Positions 26,390 to 38,370 of a DNA stretch of 64,000 bases are shown piece after piece. The DNA comes from Rhea pennata (taxonomy: Eukaryota > Chordata > Aves > Rheiformes > Rheidae). The stretch's first letter is position 1. Every line of letters begins with the position of its first letter. The notes under the pieces are model-generated. The model saw only the letters and a program-made list of their open reading frames with translations, was not told where the DNA came from and searched no databases. The stretch spans positions 37,768,323 through 37,832,322 of the forward strand of contig NC_084664.1 in NCBI RefSeq assembly GCF_028389875.1. The letters are read 5' to 3'. Position numbers and translations under genes: made by a program.

Positions 26390-26417
<28 letters not shown>
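26390..26417. repeat. Poly-A tract
   Basis: About 28 consecutive A residues followed by AGGAGCAG. No retroposon body was recognised upstream, so it is listed as a simple repeat. Confidence 0.85.
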
Positions 26418-26422
<5 letters not shown>

Positions 26423-27425
26423 GCAGAAATTGGCATAGATGGGACTTAGAACATACAGTTTTTGCTTTTAAAGAAAAGCAAAACATAACACATCTGGTAC
26501 AACGCACAGTTATAAAAGGAAATGTATCCAAGTCCAAACCAAACCAGAAGTTAGGCAGAATAAATGAAGCAATTACAAGCAGAAAAGCTTGTACACTTGA
26601 TTAGCTAATTTCATGATTGATTTCTCTGGAGAATCGAGAGCCGAGCTCTTCATACAGGAGTATGACACCTATGTGTTTAGTTCTGAGTATCTCAGCTTCA
26701 GTTCAGTCTCAAAGTGTATTATTAAAGGAGAGGAAGCATGTAATTGCAACCTGGATTTATATACATCTTCTTAAGTGAAAATATTATCTCCAATATTCTC
26801 AAAGATTTGCACGTTATCAACTGAAGATTTCTGTGGCTCATTTCCATCCTTGAACCAGAAGTTGAAAAACATACTATATTGGGCACACAACTTAAAAACC
26901 ATGGCAGCCTCACATTCTCACTTCACTGTGTGGATAAGACATAGCTATTTTATTGCTATTTTACAGATTTAAACAACGCCTAAAGCAACATAGATGTATA
27001 GAAGACATAGTACAGTAACCATTTGTACAGAAATGCAATCATTCCATCTATGTCTTTCAAAATAATAACATTATTTTTAAGTGAAGAAAATGACATTAAG
27101 AAAGTACAAGGACTGTGACAGTATTTCCACAACTATATAAAGGAAAGTGGTTTTGTTGTTTTGAAGTAGGTAATATGTTGAAGTGGAAATATCACTCTTG
27201 TCTTTTTGATACTGTAACAAATATGATTAATGATCCTAGAGGAAATCTACCTAGATGGTACAGTAAGCAACATATGAAAAAAATTTATTTGGACCTTCCT
27301 GTGTCAGAAATAAACTTAAATGTTTTGAAAGCTATTAAGAAGCATTAAACATTTAAAGTCATTAAGAATGCATATGCAACTTTAAAAAACACACCCAAAT
27401 ACTAGCAAGTAACAACAAATTATTA

Positions 27426-27490
27426 ACATGGAGCATACTGGGTCAGAGTAGCAGCCCACCAAGGTCAGCATCTGTTCTGATACTAGCCAG
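27426..27490 (-). mobile_element. Possible old CR1/amniote repeat scrap
   Basis: 'gcatactgggtcagagtagc' and 'ccaaggtcagcatctgttct' resemble the reverse complement of the 'ggtctgacccagtatg' end of old amniote CR1-type repeats. It is short and diverged. A similar scrap in the other orientation is at 42955-43015. Confidence 0.35.
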
Positions 27491-29740
27491 TTTGAACAAA
27501 CTTTTCAAACAGGCAATAGGATGCAGGAGACTTTTCTTCATACATACTGCTCATTGGTTTATGCCCTCCAGTATGCATATATGCTTATATTTGCTTCAAA
27601 ATGCTTTTCTTTATATTTACTGCAAGTAAGTTAACAGTTCTGCTTGTGTGAAATACCATTGTCACTGAATACACTGGTAAAAAGCTCCATTTTTTTACGC
27701 TGCTTTGCTTATCAGATGACTTCAGTAACACTAAAACTTCCAAGTTCTCAAAGATATGTACACTTCAGCACAGCAACTGGGTGACACACCCACACTCCAC
27801 TGTCCAAGAAAGAAAATGGTAACTATGAAGGAGGGGAAGAAAACAGTAGAGAAAATGGGCATAAGCAGGCTACTCACAGCACCTTTCAGTACTCTTGTCA
27901 GTAACCTTGCAAATTTTACTCTGTTCACCAGCAGCAGGAAGGTGGCTGCCTCCTGACATACACTACTTCTCATTGCTTCAGGGGCTACAGCAAATGCAGT
28001 TAGAAAATATGCAGACCTACAACCAAATACCTCTCATCCTTCATGTACTCTGTAGCACTGGCTTTAAACAATGGATATTTGACAACATTTGCTATCTCCT
28101 GGGGGATATTTGTTCACCCTTGCAACACTGATGGTTTTGCCCTACCAGTCAGACCAAAGAAAAAGCAGCCCTCGGAGTCCAATGTTGCTTCTACAGCAGT
28201 TTCTACAAGGCCCCCTGGACCCACAAGTTTCCAAGTCCTGCAAAAACCACTGGGGTAAGATTTACACCTATAGATCAAGAAAAGGAAGTTATGTTCGGAT
28301 ATTTACTCTAAGTGTGTTTTATTTGTATTTAAGCCTACCCGTGTATTCTCTTAGTGATTTACAATCTTAAAACAGGCTTCTGCTTTATTTTTAAAAGCAA
28401 TACAGTTTGCCTTTAATATCACGTTAATTCTAGCAGTGGATGCCAAAGATTCTATTACTAAGGCGATAATACGTCATCCAAATCATCAGCCACATCATTG
28501 TGAAAACGGAATTAAAAATGCAATCAACTGTTCAAAACAGACTTCTAGTCTATTTGCATAACCTCTTACTCGAGACAGCTCTGCCTCATGCCTGAGGGTC
28601 TCAGCTGTTTTAACAAAATAAATACAATAGCCAGGAAAGCAAGCTGTAAAGCTTACTTTTCCACTTATTAAGGCCAAAAATCTGTAATTAGTCAAGTGGG
28701 CCTCCAATAAATTATCAACAAGTGAACATTATCATTTTTTCAGAAATCTTGATACTATCTCCTCATTCAATACAGTTGCTGTTAGCTCCAACAGCTTAGA
28801 CTCCAAAGGCATACAGTTCTATCTCTAGCTAGCTACAATTTCCTGGCCACTGCTGGATAAATTCCTTCTATCTTCTACACTGTCACAACAGAGTATTATT
28901 TTTGCATGTTCTTTTGTTTCAGTCTTATGTACCTATCCATCCATCCATAAGTAATGGCAACTGTCTAAATTTCTATAAAGTATGGCAAAAACATACAAAT
29001 AAGTTTCAGACACTCAAAAAAGACAATCACAACCACATGAAGAACTGAATGGGTTTCTGGGTCTATTAACCCAGTCAACAAAAGCAGTAGCACTGACTGG
29101 AATGGGGCCAAGATTTCACAAGGTATATATACAGGGCAGGAAGGTAAACCTTCTTAATGTGATCAATTTCCTTGCCTCCTTTTTCCTTTTCATTCCTTCC
29201 TCTTCTCTCACCATAACCTTCCTTACCTCTAAGAGAATAGCCACTTAAATAATTGGATTTTTCCTCTGCCCCTGAGGACTGCACCTTGAAGCAGCAGGAA
29301 AGCTCGTATGTCCCTATAACCTTAACAGCTATGCCAGCAGGAATTTTTAACTAGGGTCACCCAGCCTGAAAAGGTCAAAGTAGGAACCAGATGAAAAGCA
29401 GCCCACTAGCCTTCTAGACCCAGGGGAGGAGGAAGCAGGGGAAAGGAGGAGGTGAAAGAACAGGCTGTCAACCTAGTCTCATAAAAAGAAAAAGAAAAAA
29501 AAAACAGCTATAGAAGCCCAGCAAGGTAGCAATTCTAGCTAACAGCATGACAAAGACTTAGGGTGGAACCGCATCTATGCTCCAAGTAATACCCCACAGA
29601 TTCAGAGCGCATTCACTAAGTTGTTTTTAGTTTTGAATGTGCTTTTCACCAAGAAAAAAATAGCTTGCTTAAAAAAAAATCACATGCAAGAACCATTTGA
29701 TAAATGCAGTTGTTTGAATAAAGAAAGGTTATTACTATAC

Positions 29741-29901
29741 CTGAGCACCCAAGTCTTGAAATTCTTTGCAAGCTTCTGGGAACACATCATACGCAATAAC
29801 TGGATATCCGTGTTTTACCAGGTTTTTTGCCATTGGATTTCCCATGTTACCCAGCCCAATGAATCCGACTGGGGTTTTGGAAGCCATAGCCCTAGAACAC
29901 A
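29741..29901 (-). CDS. HIBADH: HIBADH exon 2: NAD-binding motif
   Basis: 161 bases. The acceptor is the AG at 29903-29902 (minus-strand AATTAG|TGTGTT), chosen because it joins exon 1 in frame and yields V-CSR-AMASKTPVGF, matching the conserved VCSR-ASKTPVGF of vertebrate HIBADH. A second AG only ten bases downstream (TTCTAG|GGCT) would break the frame. The exon ends CAG|GTATAG at 29741. It encodes the dinucleotide-binding glycine motif GFIGLGNMGNPMAKNL and the acidic end of beta strand 2 (YDVFPEAC). Mitochondrial leader cleavage probably falls near the CSRAMASK stretch. An internal methionine (MASKTP) could start a leaderless form, but that is speculation. Confidence 0.97.
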
Positions 29902-31689
29902 CTAATTTCAAAATAATAAATATCAATATATTCATATTTTAGAGAAATGCATAACAATGATGCAATAAAAGCTAGCGTGTAATCTGTCTGCACTGATTTA
30001 GACAACTTAAATATTTAGGCTTAAAAAGTACATAAATATGAATCCTATTCCACATAATTTAAACCATGAATTAGAGCTTACATTGCGCTACAAATACTGT
30101 CTGAGAATGATTTTCCTATCTAGCAAAGAAAATTATTTTAGCTAGGAAAATTTGGGTGTTTCAAAAAGTATAGTAATAATCAAACTTGAGTAATGTCCCT
30201 GAAACCTAAGGTCTTAGGTTCAATAACAGATGAAATCAAACACTGGCTTAAAAAACACCGACTTGCCTCTGTTTTGTCATGTGTCTCAGGCCTAAACTGG
30301 ATGAGAAAAAACAAGTTTTATACATATTTTGCAGACTGCCTGTTTGCAGCAATAGCTAACTTTGGCTACAGTCCTGGGATATAAAACCTGCTCTCTAGAA
30401 GTGGACTAAAGCTGCCAATTTATTTCATGTAGCCCCTCACAGATAATACTGGACTGTTCTGACCCTGTAGTCAGTAAACCACTAACCTAAAGGTGAAAGT
30501 CTCAACAATAACACAGCCAATCCTTAGAGCCGTGTGATCACTTGCACTACAATTTACAAGCAAGCTCTTAAAACTGGAACAAATCACACTATAACGAAGC
30601 TTTTATCAGAGTAACAGCTGTACTCTATTTGCTGTACTACCATGATAGAACTATATACCACAATCTACAACTTATAGAACAGTACAATTTCAGTCAGTTG
30701 CTTTTCATCAGTAGATGGGTAATATCAAATGCTAAGCAGTAAGTAGCGCTGTAGGTATTCATGCAGTGTAATCACTATCTCACCATTCTGAACAGCCCTA
30801 ATCTAACATCAGTACAAATCTGGCAGTTCCTAGATTTCTTTGTCAATTGCGTAAGACAATTTTTCCTTAATGACAAAGGAAAAAGTGATTCAGAATAAAC
30901 ACTAAGATACATGGCAACTGAGCAGCCAGAAACAAGAATAAGTAATAGTAAACTACCACAACTCAGTACACTTACAGAAAAAGTACACAACCCAGATCTA
31001 GATTCTAAGAGGTCTCAATGCTTAGTAAAGAATCTTCTCTAGGCCAATAACACTTGATTAATCATTTTAGTTTTCTGACTTTAAGCTCCTTCTTAGCCAG
31101 CAATGGTCATGCTCTTTCATCTGCAGCACTATTCTGGATGTGCCACATTCAATAAATCATGTTTGTTGAGAGAACTTTGGTCTGAGACAGTTTCCACAGC
31201 TGACTGCAGCAATGACATAGCTAGAGAAAGAGCATGATTAAAAAAAAAATGTACTGGGAAAATGCTTAGTGCAACTAGGGTAAGTCATAAAAAGAGCAGT
31301 TGCTTTATTAAGAAGTGCTATACGTCAAATATAGGAAACAAATAAATGAGCTTAAAACACCATCATCAGCCATAACCACCATCTTGAAGTCTCTTCTTCT
31401 CATAGTTTCTGAGTCAGTCTTCCCCAGTACATTTACATTAATCTCAAACTGTTTCTTTTGTTAGCCGGAAGCTTTCGGCTTCCTGTGGAGGTTCAAATCC
31501 TGGTCTTCAGTGCCTTTCCTTCTTTATTCCTTAAAATCAGTGGAGCTTATTTACCCTGACTTTAGTTAAGCCTTAAAACAGCCTTCTCTAGTATCCTGGT
31601 AGCCAAATGGAGGACATATGCACTGGATAGTTACACTACATGATGGAAGAAGTATCAGCTGCACTGTGGGGCTTAAACAAATGGCCAAT

Positions 31690-32632
31690 AGTTCAAGGAC
31701 TAGCAACAGACAGTTGTGAGCTGTGTTCCTCAGATGTCAACACTGGGGCTGTTATTGTTTAAATCTTCATCAATGACTTTGATGAAGGAACATCAGTACC
31801 CTAAGCAAATTCATGGGTGATATCAAACTGGGGGAAATGGCTGGCAAACTGGAGGGCAGGGCTGCCATTCCAAAAGACTTTAACAAGCTGGAGGAATTCT
31901 CAAGCACTAGGATTCTCAAGTGTTCAACAAAGACAAATACAACGTCCTGCACTTGGAATAGAAGACTCCTATGCATCATCACAGGCTAGGGACTAGCTAG
32001 ACAGGTTGCAGCTCCGGAGAAAAGGATCCTGCAGATTCTGAGAGCAAGTTGAACATGAAGTAGTGCATCCTTGCAGCAAAAAGCTAATGGCATATGGGGC
32101 TACATTAGCAAGAGCAAAGTCAAAAAGTCAGTTGAAGAAGTTGGTGACTGCCCTCTACACAACACTCATGAGGCTAGCTCTGGAACTGTGGACAGTTCTC
32201 TGTTCCCTAGTACACAAAAGAAATGGACAAACTGGAGAGAGTCTGACAGATGTCCATGAAGATGGTTGAGAGGAAAGGCAAAGGGGACTGAGTTTGTTTA
32301 GTCTGGAGAAGCAAAGACTAAGGTGGAGATCTAATTGCAGTCTTCCACTACCTATGCAGAAGGGGAGTTACAAAGCAAGTGGAGCCGTCCCTTCACAGAG
32401 CTGCACAGTAACAGGACAAGAGGAAAGCTGCAGGCAGGGAAATGCTGACTGGAAAGAAGGAAAGAGTCCCTCATGAAGACAGTAATTCTGCACTGGAACA
32501 GGCTGCACAGAGAATCTCCATCCTTGGAGTAACCTTGGGGCACCCTGAGTAAACTCATCCAGTTTTGATGTTAGCCTTGCCTCAACCAGGAGTTCAGATA
32601 AATGATTGTCAGATGTCCCTTCCAAACCTTTT
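31690..32632 (+). mobile_element. CR1 LINE, end of ORF2 and 3' UTR, degenerate
   Basis: Forward CR1. The stretch 'atcaatgactttgatgaagg' (CR1 reverse transcriptase, 'F-I-N-D' region) is followed by 'aaattcatgggtgatatcaaactggggg', a corrupted F-A-D-D-T-K-L-G motif. After it come 'tacaacgtcctgcacttgg' and the 'gaatctccatccttggagtaacc' to 'gatgtcccttccaaacc' 3' end near 32630, before a poly-T. Multiple stops and frameshifts make it a dead copy. Confidence 0.85.
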
Positions 32633-32884
32633 TTTTTCCCTTCTTCTTTCTATGAATACCAAGTAAGTAACTTCATCAGAAATCTGGCTACCACTTCTAG
32701 GCTCTTTCTTCACTTCTACCCTTCTTTTCTCATACTACCTCACAGAAATCTAACCATCATCTAAAACTAAACATCAAGGAATCTATTATCTTCAGAGAAC
32801 CTTCTGAATACCTTTTTCTACATCAGTACTGATATCAGCAGTGATGTCTGAGCCTAGAAGATCGTGATTCTGCTAATTTCTTCT

Positions 32885-33535
32885 TCACCGTATCTGAGAC
32901 ACAGCCTTTCTCTCTCCACTGTACTGGTGCGTCTGGTTATTTCTCCCTAGGTGCAGGACTCTGCACTTGCCCTTGTTGAACCTCATGAGGTTCCTCTCTG
33001 CCCAACTCTCCAGCCTGTCCAGGTCTCTCTGAATGGCAGCACAGCCCTCAGGTGCATCAGCCACTTCTCCCAGCTTGGTATCATCAGCAAACTTGCTGAG
33101 GAGGCACTTTGTCCCTTCATCTGGGTCACTGATGAATAAGCTGAACAGGATGGGACCCAGTCCTGAGCCCTGGGGGACTCCACTAGCCACAGGCCCCCAA
33201 CTAGACACCACACCACTGATGACAACCCTCTGAGCTCTGCCATTCAGCCAGTTCTCAATCCACCTCACCATGCACTCATCAAAGTAGGAAGAGCCCACAC
33301 TTCCTGAGCATTGCAGGAGCCTCCTGCACTGTGTGTGCGCCTAGCTGTGTTGTCCTTCCAGCAGATATCACAGTGTTGAAGTCTCTCATGAGAACCACAG
33401 CCTGTGATCGTGAGGCTACTTCCAGCTGTCTGTAGAAGGCCTCATTGACTTCCTCTTCCTGGTCACATGGCCAACAGATGATCGCCATACCTAATAGAGC
33501 TGATTTCATACCTAACAGAGCTGATCTCAATTAAA
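32885..33535 (-). mobile_element. CR1 LINE with internally deleted ORF2
   Basis: Minus-strand CR1 with two recognisable ORF2 parts. The upstream part (about 33300-33490) carries the endonuclease segment DQEEEVNEAFYRQLEVASRS and LMRDFN. The downstream part (about 32900-33295) carries the reverse-transcriptase C-terminal half: [35 protein letters not shown] and the catalytic box FADDTKLG, then [11 protein letters not shown]. The segment between (end of endonuclease, fingers and first palm motifs) is missing, so the two parts abut near 33300. The 3' untranslated end is also missing or diverged. It lies about 250 bp from a CR1 on the other strand. Confidence 0.9.
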
Positions 33536-36500
33536 GCTGAATCAAAGATACTTAAAATCCTGGCATATTTTAAAACGGCTATTTAAGACAGGCAGCTTGC
33601 CAAGCAGAAGTTGTTTAGATGACATGATTTTTCAGATTTTGATATTAGATGACACTCCACAGGTGCTATCATGAAAAGTGATATCCAGCTTGGACACCTA
33701 GTAACTGTTTACAGTTACAGATACATGACATAAGCTTGGTTTTTAAACAAGTGTATAATTCAGACATCTACACATTCATATTCTGCATACATATATGCTT
33801 AACTAATTCCATCAACTGTATAAGCCTTTGCAGAAACTGTTCCTGTGGTACAGAGTCCATTTTACTTTAACCATAAAATCTAGAGTATCTTGCACAAGTA
33901 GTACAGGATCTTCAGCATTCTCTTGAATCTGTGAGCACAGATTCCCTCTGTGCCCTATGTCTATGAGGACTCCACTGATGATGATGAGGCTCTAATTATG
34001 AACAGAGCTTTGAGAAGTCATTCTACAACAGAAATATTAGATGTAATCTACAATTTCACATAAATTTTCCCTTTAAAGTATTTTTTAAAAGAATTAATGA
34101 GTTCATGAATCACTGATTGCCTGTTCTTGACCAGAACATATCCATTAAGACTGCAAATTCAGAAATGCATAGATTTAATCCTGTCCTTAGAATACTTGGC
34201 CTATCAATGGCCTAAAACTTCAGTCTTGTCAAGCTACAGTGTAAGGATGCTGAAAAGCAATTTTAACATAAACCATGACAGTTATTAATTTAGGAGATCA
34301 TTTCAGATGCTTATATTTCATTTTATATTATCTCCTAAAGTAATTATGCTTACAGTTTTAACAGGATTTCAACTCCAGTGTGGCCTTGAATTCACTGCAA
34401 ACACTAGACTGCAGACACTATAACGTGTACTGCAGAATATAACTTTTTGTATTCAAAGAGAAATGAACTAAGAGCTGGATAGGATCACAGACAGGAGAAC
34501 TAAAAAGGTCCGGTACGCTTGTACTCTGACGGAAAGCACAGTCTATCTGGCCAAGAACAGGACTGAGAATTCAGTAACTCTCAAATCATAATCTCAACTA
34601 TAACACTTACCTTTTGGCTTAATTAAGGATATTTTTAATTAAGTTCACCAAGTGTCTAGTTCCCTAGGTTAGAAGCCATAGCTGTTTTCTACAGCCAAGT
34701 GGCATCAATGTATTTGACACAAGCGTAAGAACCCACATATTCTTGTTCCACGGATGAGAGTCCTAATTAGAATGGCTGCAAGTCATTTTGTTCTCTCTGC
34801 ATCTGTGAAATTTTGAGCTCTTTTACATCTAGTACCAGAGATTTAACAGGAATGTGAGATGTCTATAGTGAGAGGAAGCTCAGCCACTGAACTTGCTGCT
34901 TTTGCTCTGAGCTTTATGATAAGTTACAGATACATACACAGTGTTTTCTCAAGGAGAGGGAGACATGATAACAGTTCAGTATGTGCCACTGTGGCTTTTG
35001 CCACTGATCTAGCATGTACCTGAATTTCAGGTGCAGATACAACAGCTGGTACTTCTGGCTTCAAGAGAAAGCACCTACCAGCTTTCAGAACTCAGAAACC
35101 ATCTACTGAACTAGATTCTGGAGGGAACTAGAAGTTAGAGATGCCAGCTGTACAGATGCAGAATCAGGTCCTCCTGCTCCTAGAAGCTTTTGTCAGTGGA
35201 ATCTAAAACGTCCAGGGTCACAGGCACATAAAAGTTATGCAGTGATTTTGAGCACTGCACTCTGCCAAAGTAAAGGAATAATTTAAGGTTATTCCAAGAC
35301 TCTAAATTTGACCTTTCTGCATCAAACACATCCCACTTGATTCTCCTCGCCTCTGTCTTCTCATGAAAAACAGACATGCTATCTCTTAAGGGACAAAGTC
35401 TTCTTATTTAATTTTTCTTATCTGTAACTATACCTAATTAAATGTTTACTAATGCATTAAAGACAAAAACCACTGAAGTAAGCACTAAATTAAGCATTTT
35501 CCTCTAAAACAAACATAAAGTGTACACTCAATGCCTTAATTAACGGACTGGACTTAATAAAGTGCTGGACTTGGAGCAGCAGGTCTTCCATCATAATCTT
35601 TGTTCAGTAATTAATGCTATTATGCGTCAGAGCATGGAATCATTCAAACACTACAGTGTACCAAAAGAAGCACAGTTGAACTATTAATTGAATGGCCTTC
35701 ACACAGAACTATTTGTGAGGACAGTCACATGTGGCTCACTAGCAGGGTACTGTCGTCTTTGACAAACAGCTCCCTCAAATGACAAATCTTCAGTCATCAA
35801 AGATTTTCCCTTCTCAGCCATCATACCTTATCAACTCACTTCCACTCCACTAGCAGTTCCCAGAAAGGACTTCTTCACATCCATGAAAAAATGTGTTTTA
35901 AAAGAAGGTCATACACACCCTCCCTGTGAAGCACCTTTGCCAGCAATTCAGCTGCAGATCACAAGATGAGATGGTCTTCGTCAACTGTTCAGTTTGCTCT
36001 TACACAAACACACACATTCAAAATGTGTCCTTGAAAATCTCTCCTTAGCTATTTTCCTCATAGGAGATTTAACAGCCTCTGGTATAAATATATAAAAGAA
36101 TCAATTCATCATGGCTTGCCAGCTGCAAATAACTACTGAGCAAGCAACTAAGTGCTTCATTTGAATAACATTCAACAAGTGAATTATGAAAGACCACTAA
36201 CAGAGTTGTCACGTTAGGCAGCTCTGTCAGAGCTGACAGCTGTATCAGAGCTGTCAAGAGTTTCTCCACTGGTACAGTGTTTCACTCAGTATGATGGACA
36301 ATGAAATCACTACATAAAAGATAAATTTTAGACTACTCAGAATGAAAGGAAATGATGGCAAGCCTAGTAAATATATTAGAAATGTATTCTGAATGTATTA
36401 GAAATGAGCTTCAACACTGGGTGAAATTCTGTTCTACGGAAGTTGCCTGCAAAAGTGACACTTTCTTCTCATAATCTAAGTAGTCACAGTTTCTCACTCA

Positions 36501-36566
36501 GGTCTTCAGGCAAAGAAACCTTGTCCATTTTTCAACTTCCTGGGCAAGCGTAGTGTTTTGTTTTGC

Positions 36567-36594
36567 TTTTTGCACCTGGCCTCAGGTGCAAAAA
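36567..36594. repeat. Perfect 12-bp inverted repeat, 4-base loop
   Basis: TTTTTGCACCTG (36567-36578), loop GCCT, CAGGTGCAAAAA (36583-36594). Its stem includes two E-box halves (CACCTG/CAGGTG). It lies in HIBADH intron 1. No function is assigned. Confidence 0.8.
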
Positions 36595-37981
36595 AAAACT
36601 GAATACCCTCCAGTTTCTCTACATTAAACACAATCATCTGAATATTGATCAAAACAGCATTGTTCAAAGTCCTTACAGAAACATCTGAGGACGAGATGCA
36701 CAAAAAGTTCAAAATACAGTGAAAGCTACTGGTAGTCAAACTGTGGTATCACAAAAGTTACTAAATACACAAACAGGTCCCTTTTTATTTAACTTTACTA
36801 GCATGTGACCATGTATACCATTGCACCTGAGCTATTAGCACAAAATCAGAGCTGCAATTATGTAAACCATTTTATGCATTAGTGGAAGAGAAATAGTCAA
36901 GCAAAAATACCACTGAAAACTAGTTTGAATAAAGTGTCAACCCCATTTCATTGATCTGTTTAAAGAGGAATTAGAATTTTTCAACTTGCTTACTTAGAAA
37001 TGATTGAGTAGGTAATTCCTGAATCCCTTTGTCAAGTATCATTTTAGAATCACTAACTGTTTTAAATAATACATTTCTTCCACTTTGCTACATGAAAAGT
37101 CTTCATCTGTTAGTTTTTTGGGATTGTAACTATACAGTGACACACATGAGCAACAGATGGTTATCAAAAAATGATATTCAAAAGACTAATGAAGCTGTAT
37201 TTCCAGTAATCTACTTCAGCAGATGAGATAGTTTCAAACACTGGTGTGATTTTGAAGACCTAGAAAAGGGGAAAGAGCTGGGCTTCAGCTCAGTAAACAC
37301 ATTATTCTCTCACTTCACACAGACAGGACATTTAAATGCTTCTGTTCCTTCCACTACATGTGAGTTAAGCATGTGTGTGAATTATGCAAATGAATTAAGC
37401 CTGAGGAAACAGGAATTCTAATAGGAGAAAGTGCTGCTTCAGTATAAGGAAAATAACCAGATACTACCATGGAGAAAGCTGAACAGCCCAAATCTAGATC
37501 ACAGGCATGGTTAACATACCACTACATCTACATAAACACTTGCAGGCTCTTTTAATTTCCACACCCACTATTGCAAATGAGTGAAAACATTTATTAAGCT
37601 ACTCCCCCTCGAATGTGTATAAATTATTTGAGGCTCGTATCAACAGTTAACACCGTGGTAGTGACAATCCTGCCGTTCCACGAAGCGTTTTCACTGGCGG
37701 TCCCTGAAGCTAACACCACCTTCGCCTGAGGCGGGCAGCTCGGGGGCCCGTCACGCGCGGGCGCGCGCGCAGGCGAGCGGGCGGCCGTTACGCTGGGCCT
37801 GCCACGCGCGGACGCCCGCGGCCACGCGGCGGAAGGGCACCGGCGCTCCGCGGCCGAGCGCCGAGGAAGGCGCGGCCTCAACGCGCCCTGCGTCGCCGGC
37901 GCGGCGCTCCGCCGCTGCCGCCGGCGCGGCCGAAGTGCCCGGGGGGCCGCACGCGCGCCGAGCGGAGAGGCCGGTCCTTAC

Positions 37982-38063
37982 CCATCGCCGCGCGGGCTGC
38001 CCGCACCCGCCTGTGCCAGCGCCACCAGCCCGCGCGTCCCCCGAGCACCACAGCCGCGGCCAT
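37982..38063 (-). CDS. HIBADH: HIBADH exon 1: start codon and mitochondrial leader
   Basis: The start ATG (38063-38061) sits in a favourable context (A at -3, G at +4). 27 codons follow to the donor G|GTAAGG at 37981, leaving one base that joins TG of exon 2 to make valine. The leader, MAAAVVLGGRAGWWRWHRRV and then RAARAAM, is rich in arginine and alanine with no acidic residue, typical of a mitochondrial matrix targeting peptide. It is a little shorter than the human leader. The open frame continues upstream only through non-ATG codons, so this ATG is the first in frame. Identity rests on position, phase and leader type, since this exon is poorly conserved. Confidence 0.92.
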
Positions 38064-38300
38064 GCTGCGCCCCGGCGCCGAGCGACCTCCGGCCAACCGC
38101 CGCCGCCCGCCCGCAACGGCCGCCCGCAACGGCCGCTCGCATCCGCGCGCCGAGAGCGGCGGCTGCGGCGGCCAATCGCAGCCGCGCCGTGCGGCCGCCA
38201 GCCAATGAGAGCGGGCGTGCTCCTCCCCGTGACCCGCCGGCTCCGCCTGCTCCCGCTGACGGACGGGGTCGCTGCTCGGCGCTGCCGGTGGCGGGAGCGC

Positions 38301-38370
38301 GGGCCGGGCCGGGCCGGGCCGGGCCGGGCCGAGCCGAGCCGAGCCGAGCCGAGCCGAGCCGAGCCGAGCG
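38301..38370. repeat. (GGGCC)6(GAGCC)7 pentanucleotide tract
   Basis: Six GGGCC units (38301-38330) pass directly into seven GAGCC units (38331-38365) and a GAGCG. The tract lies about 240-310 bp upstream of the HIBADH start codon inside the CpG island. The six G-triplets on the plus strand could form a G-quadruplex. Confidence 0.97.

Larger units (their letters stand above)
25544..29740 (-). other. HIBADH: HIBADH intron 2
   Basis: 4.2 kb between the CAG|GTATAG donor and the TTTAAAAG acceptor. It contains a poly-A run (26390-26417) and a possible old CR1 scrap near 27426-27490 (both listed), and otherwise only A+T-rich DNA without supported genes. Confidence 0.85.
29902..37981 (-). other. 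HIBADH: HIBADH intron 1
   Basis: 8.1 kb from the GTAAGG donor at 37981 to the exon 2 acceptor. It holds two CR1 copies in opposite orientations (31.7-32.6 and 32.9-33.5 kb) and a 12-bp perfect hairpin at 36567. Stretches 29902-31690 and 33540-37600 show nothing else I can name. Confidence 0.85.

Noticed and set aside
31462-31505. tRNA-like B box (AGGTTCAAATCCT) after a near-palindromic GCCGGAAGCTTTCGGC
   Set aside because: No matching A box or acceptor stem was found. Possibly chance or a decayed SINE.
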